Shown: in pieces, positions 62,599 through 64,000 of the stretch
Layout: each line of letters begins with the position of its first letter
Numbering within the stretch: the first letter of the stretch is position 1
Source: CAVTSA01 sp963737225
GTDB lineage: Bacteria; Chloroflexota; Dormibacteria; Dormibacterales; Dormibacteraceae
Reading direction: 5' to 3'
DNA: 64,000 nt
Assembly (NCBI GenBank): GCA_963737225.1
Contig: CAVTSA010000002.1
Location: forward strand, 721,828-785,827
Program-made: the position numbers and the translations under genes
Notes under the pieces: model-generated
Seen by the model: the letters and a program-made list of their open reading frames with translations, nothing else
Databases searched by the model: none
Told to the model about the DNA's origin: nothing

Positions 62599-64000
62599 AC
62601 GACGAACCGAGGTATGTCAACCCCTGGCGCATGCGCTCCTGGGATCAGGGCCGTTTCACCTTTGGCGGGCTGTTCCCGCGTTCGGAGCCGATGCGCCCCG
62701 ACCTGCGCCCCTTCCAAGACCACAACCTGGCGGTCGACGCGGCAGCCTTGGGCGACCGTCGCAGCTGGCTCGAGTCCGAGCGTTTCCTCCTCCCGGAGCC
62801 GATGCCGCTCGAGCACGACTACGCTCCGCAGCTCGGATTCTTCAGCTTCTGGCCCGGTCCTCCCGAGGAGCGCCTGGAGCGGTTGCACCGGGCCTCGGTC
62901 GGCATCCTCGGCGCCGGCACCCTGGGATCGCACGTCGCGCACATGCTTGCCGCCGCCGGCGTGGGGCACCTGGTCCTCTGCGATTTCGATACGGTCGAGG
63001 TGCGGAACTTCAACCGCCAGCTCTACGACACGGCCGACCTGGACCGGCCCAAGGTCCTCGCTGCCGCCGAACGGCTGCACCGGCTGCGCCCCGACATCGA
63101 GATCGACTGCCTGCAGCGCCAGATCGGGACGCCGGCCGATGTCGTCGACGCGGCAGGCGGTGTCGACATCGTCGTCCGCGCCATCGACACTCCGATCCTG
63201 GCGCCCTTCATCGTGGATGAGGGCTGCCGGCGCCTGCACGTACCGCATATTGGCGGCGGGTTCCTGGAGACGTGGGCGTCCGCCGGTCCTTTCATCGCTC
63301 CCGACGGTCCTTGCTTTCGCTGTCTGAATCCACTGCCCCAATTCGACCTGCCCGACCCCCGCAAGGTGCCGACCTTCGCGCCACCCGCCTTCTGGCTCTC
63401 GTCACTGGTGAGCGGCGACGTTCTCCGATATCTGGGTGGGATGGGCGACCCATGGCTGCGCGAGCGGCTCTTGATGGTGAACTGGGCGACCGGTGAGCTC
63501 CGCGACGAGCGCCTGACCGTCCAGCCCGGCCGCTGTCCGGTGTGCGGCGCCGACAACGACGAGCGCCGCCGTCAGCCGGCGGCCGCTCCGGCCGTTGGCA
63601 ACAGGAGAGACACCAATGCTGGAACCGTTTCTCGGCCCACCCCCACTGGTCCGGTGGCTTCGAGTGATGATCAAGGTGGGGACGCTGCTGGTTCTGGTGG
63701 GGCTGCTCGGGCAGCGGGTGCACCAGAATCCGTGGTGGGCACTGCCGCTCGGCGCCGGGGTGGGCGTCTGGCTGATCGCGCTCTCGCAGCTGGCACGTCG
63801 ACGCTCCCGCCAGCCGTCGCACCGTCCCTGATCGGACTTTGCGCCGTCCTGGCGAGCCTCCTCCTGGTGCGGGAGCCGATCCTTCTGCGCGTTCCTTGCG
63901 TGCTCGGCGCGGCTGTGGTTGCCGGAGGGCTGGGGACCGCTCTGACACCCCGGCGGTCTCCCGTCGGGGGAGTGCTCTGGGCTGCGGCGTGGGGCTTCGG
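62595..64000 (+). CDS. E1-like (ThiF/MoeB/MccB-type) adenylating enzyme, 3' boundary unresolved
   Basis: From ATG 62595 a 95-residue N-terminal region precedes an E1 Rossmann domain: ASVGILGAGTLGSHVAHMLA (nucleotide loop at about 106-113), HLVLCDFDTVEVRNFNRQLY (Asp and the conserved Arg). Zinc-type pairs lie in PCFRCLNP and RCPVCGAD. ThiF-like enzymes adenylate a C-terminal carboxylate. The recognisable enzyme ends near 63600. The frame stays open to the window end with no stop, through a stretch that reads as noise and then into hydrophobic residues (LIGLCAVLASLLLV), so a missed stop by frameshift or a second gene downstream is likely. Coupled to the M50 gene. Confidence 0.75.
   Translation, partial: MNDEPRYVNPWRMRSWDQGRFTFGGLFPRSEPMRPDLRPFQDHNLAVDAAALGDRRSWLESERFLLPEPMPLEHDYAPQLGFFSFWPGPPEERLERLHRASVGILGAGTLGSHVAHMLAAAGVGHLVLCDFDTVEVRNFNRQLYDTADLDRPKVLAAAERLHRLRPDIEIDCLQRQIGTPADVVDAAGGVDIVVRAIDTPILAPFIVDEGCRRLHVPHIGGGFLETWASAGPFIAPDGPCFRCLNPLPQFDLPDPRKVPTFAPPAFWLSSLVSGDVLRYLGGMGDPWLRERLLMVNWATGELRDERLTVQPGRCPVCGADNDERRRQPAAAPAVGNRRDTNAGTVSRPTPTGPVASSDDQGGDAAGSGGAARAAGAPESVVGTAARRRGGRLADRALAAGTSTLPPAVAPSLIGLCAVLASLLLVREPILLRVPCVLGAAVVAGGLGTALTPRRSPVGGVLWAAAWGF
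63616..63831 (+). CDS. small two-helix membrane protein nested at the end of the E1-like gene
   Basis: 71 residues, MLEPFLGPPPLVRWLRVMIK, then hydrophobic helices around VGTLLVLVGLLGQRV and WWALPLGAGVGVWLIAL and a basic tail. ATG 63616 is preceded by AGGAGAG. This frame has a better protein character than the E1-like frame at the same place, so it is probably a real gene (immunity or transport helper). Confidence 0.5.
   Translation: MLEPFLGPPPLVRWLRVMIKVGTLLVLVGLLGQRVHQNPWWALPLGAGVGVWLIALSQLARRRSRQPSHRP

Overview
The window is high-GC DNA with GTG and TTG starts, four-base start/stop overlaps, CCA-encoding tRNA genes, PadR/TetR/GntR regulators and an F420-type luciferase-like oxidoreductase. 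It looks chromosomal, from a soil-type high-GC bacterium (an actinobacterial, Chloroflexota or Dormibacterota-like lineage). Nothing in it fixes the phylum. At least eleven otherwise convincing genes are broken by single-base frameshifts at points where the protein family continues in another frame. That pattern points to residual assembly indels more than to mass gene decay, so frameshifted genes are listed as CDS with the shift noted.

Left part (1-16 kb). The tail of a kdp potassium-transport operon (kdpB remnant, kdpC, a two-copy KdpD sensor protein) is followed by a secreted-protein fragment and a methyltransferase. Next come a divergent PadR regulator/FAD monooxygenase pair and a separate KdpD-type membrane histidine kinase. 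An altronate-dehydratase-family gene is coupled to a membrane-anchored protein. A three-gene exosortase module follows on the minus strand: a long Gly/Thr/Ser/Asn-rich secreted protein with a C-terminal PELPSG-TM-Arg tail, an exosortase and an EpsI-like partner. Then come a PiT phosphate permease with a coupled small membrane protein and two convergent tRNA-Leu genes.

Middle (16-36 kb). Hotdog thioesterase, class III CoA-transferase, DUF1707/LiaF-like protein and a coiled-coil CHAP hydrolase. Two mutagenic DNA-repair loci, imuB (with a small DUF6504-like gene) and dnaE2, share a nearly identical SOS-box-like operator. Between them lies an oligopeptide ABC importer operon with a fused double ATPase, followed by a streptomycin-kinase-like APH. 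A TetR/membrane-protein pair and an alpha/beta hydrolase follow.

Right-middle (36-60 kb). A tiny lipoprotein with strong expression signals; an amino-acid permease, aldehyde dehydrogenase and DAO-type oxidase resembling polyamine/GABA catabolism; a MetE-like protein; a ring-cleaving dioxygenase; and a CYTH domain apparently fused to an exopolyphosphatase. A tightly packed catabolic operon (48.3-58.1 kb) holds a GntR regulator, SDR, glutamine-synthetase-like ligase, APC permease, N-acylamino-acid-racemase-like enolase, two more SDRs, a cyclase-family hydrolase and a GMC oxidoreductase. A coupled minus-strand pair (enolase-superfamily enzyme and a TIM-barrel glycosidase-like protein) follows.

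Right edge (60.9-64 kb). This is the best candidate for an undescribed system. Two 42-43 aa peptides with acidic leader-like halves and hydrophobic, Cys-bearing C-termini are followed by a strong hairpin. After it come a site-2-protease-type M50 metallopeptidase and an E1/ThiF-like adenylating enzyme with two CxxC pairs, coupled by an ATGA overlap, and membrane proteins cut by the window end. It reads as a ribosomally synthesised, modified peptide (RiPP) locus that continues beyond 64,000.
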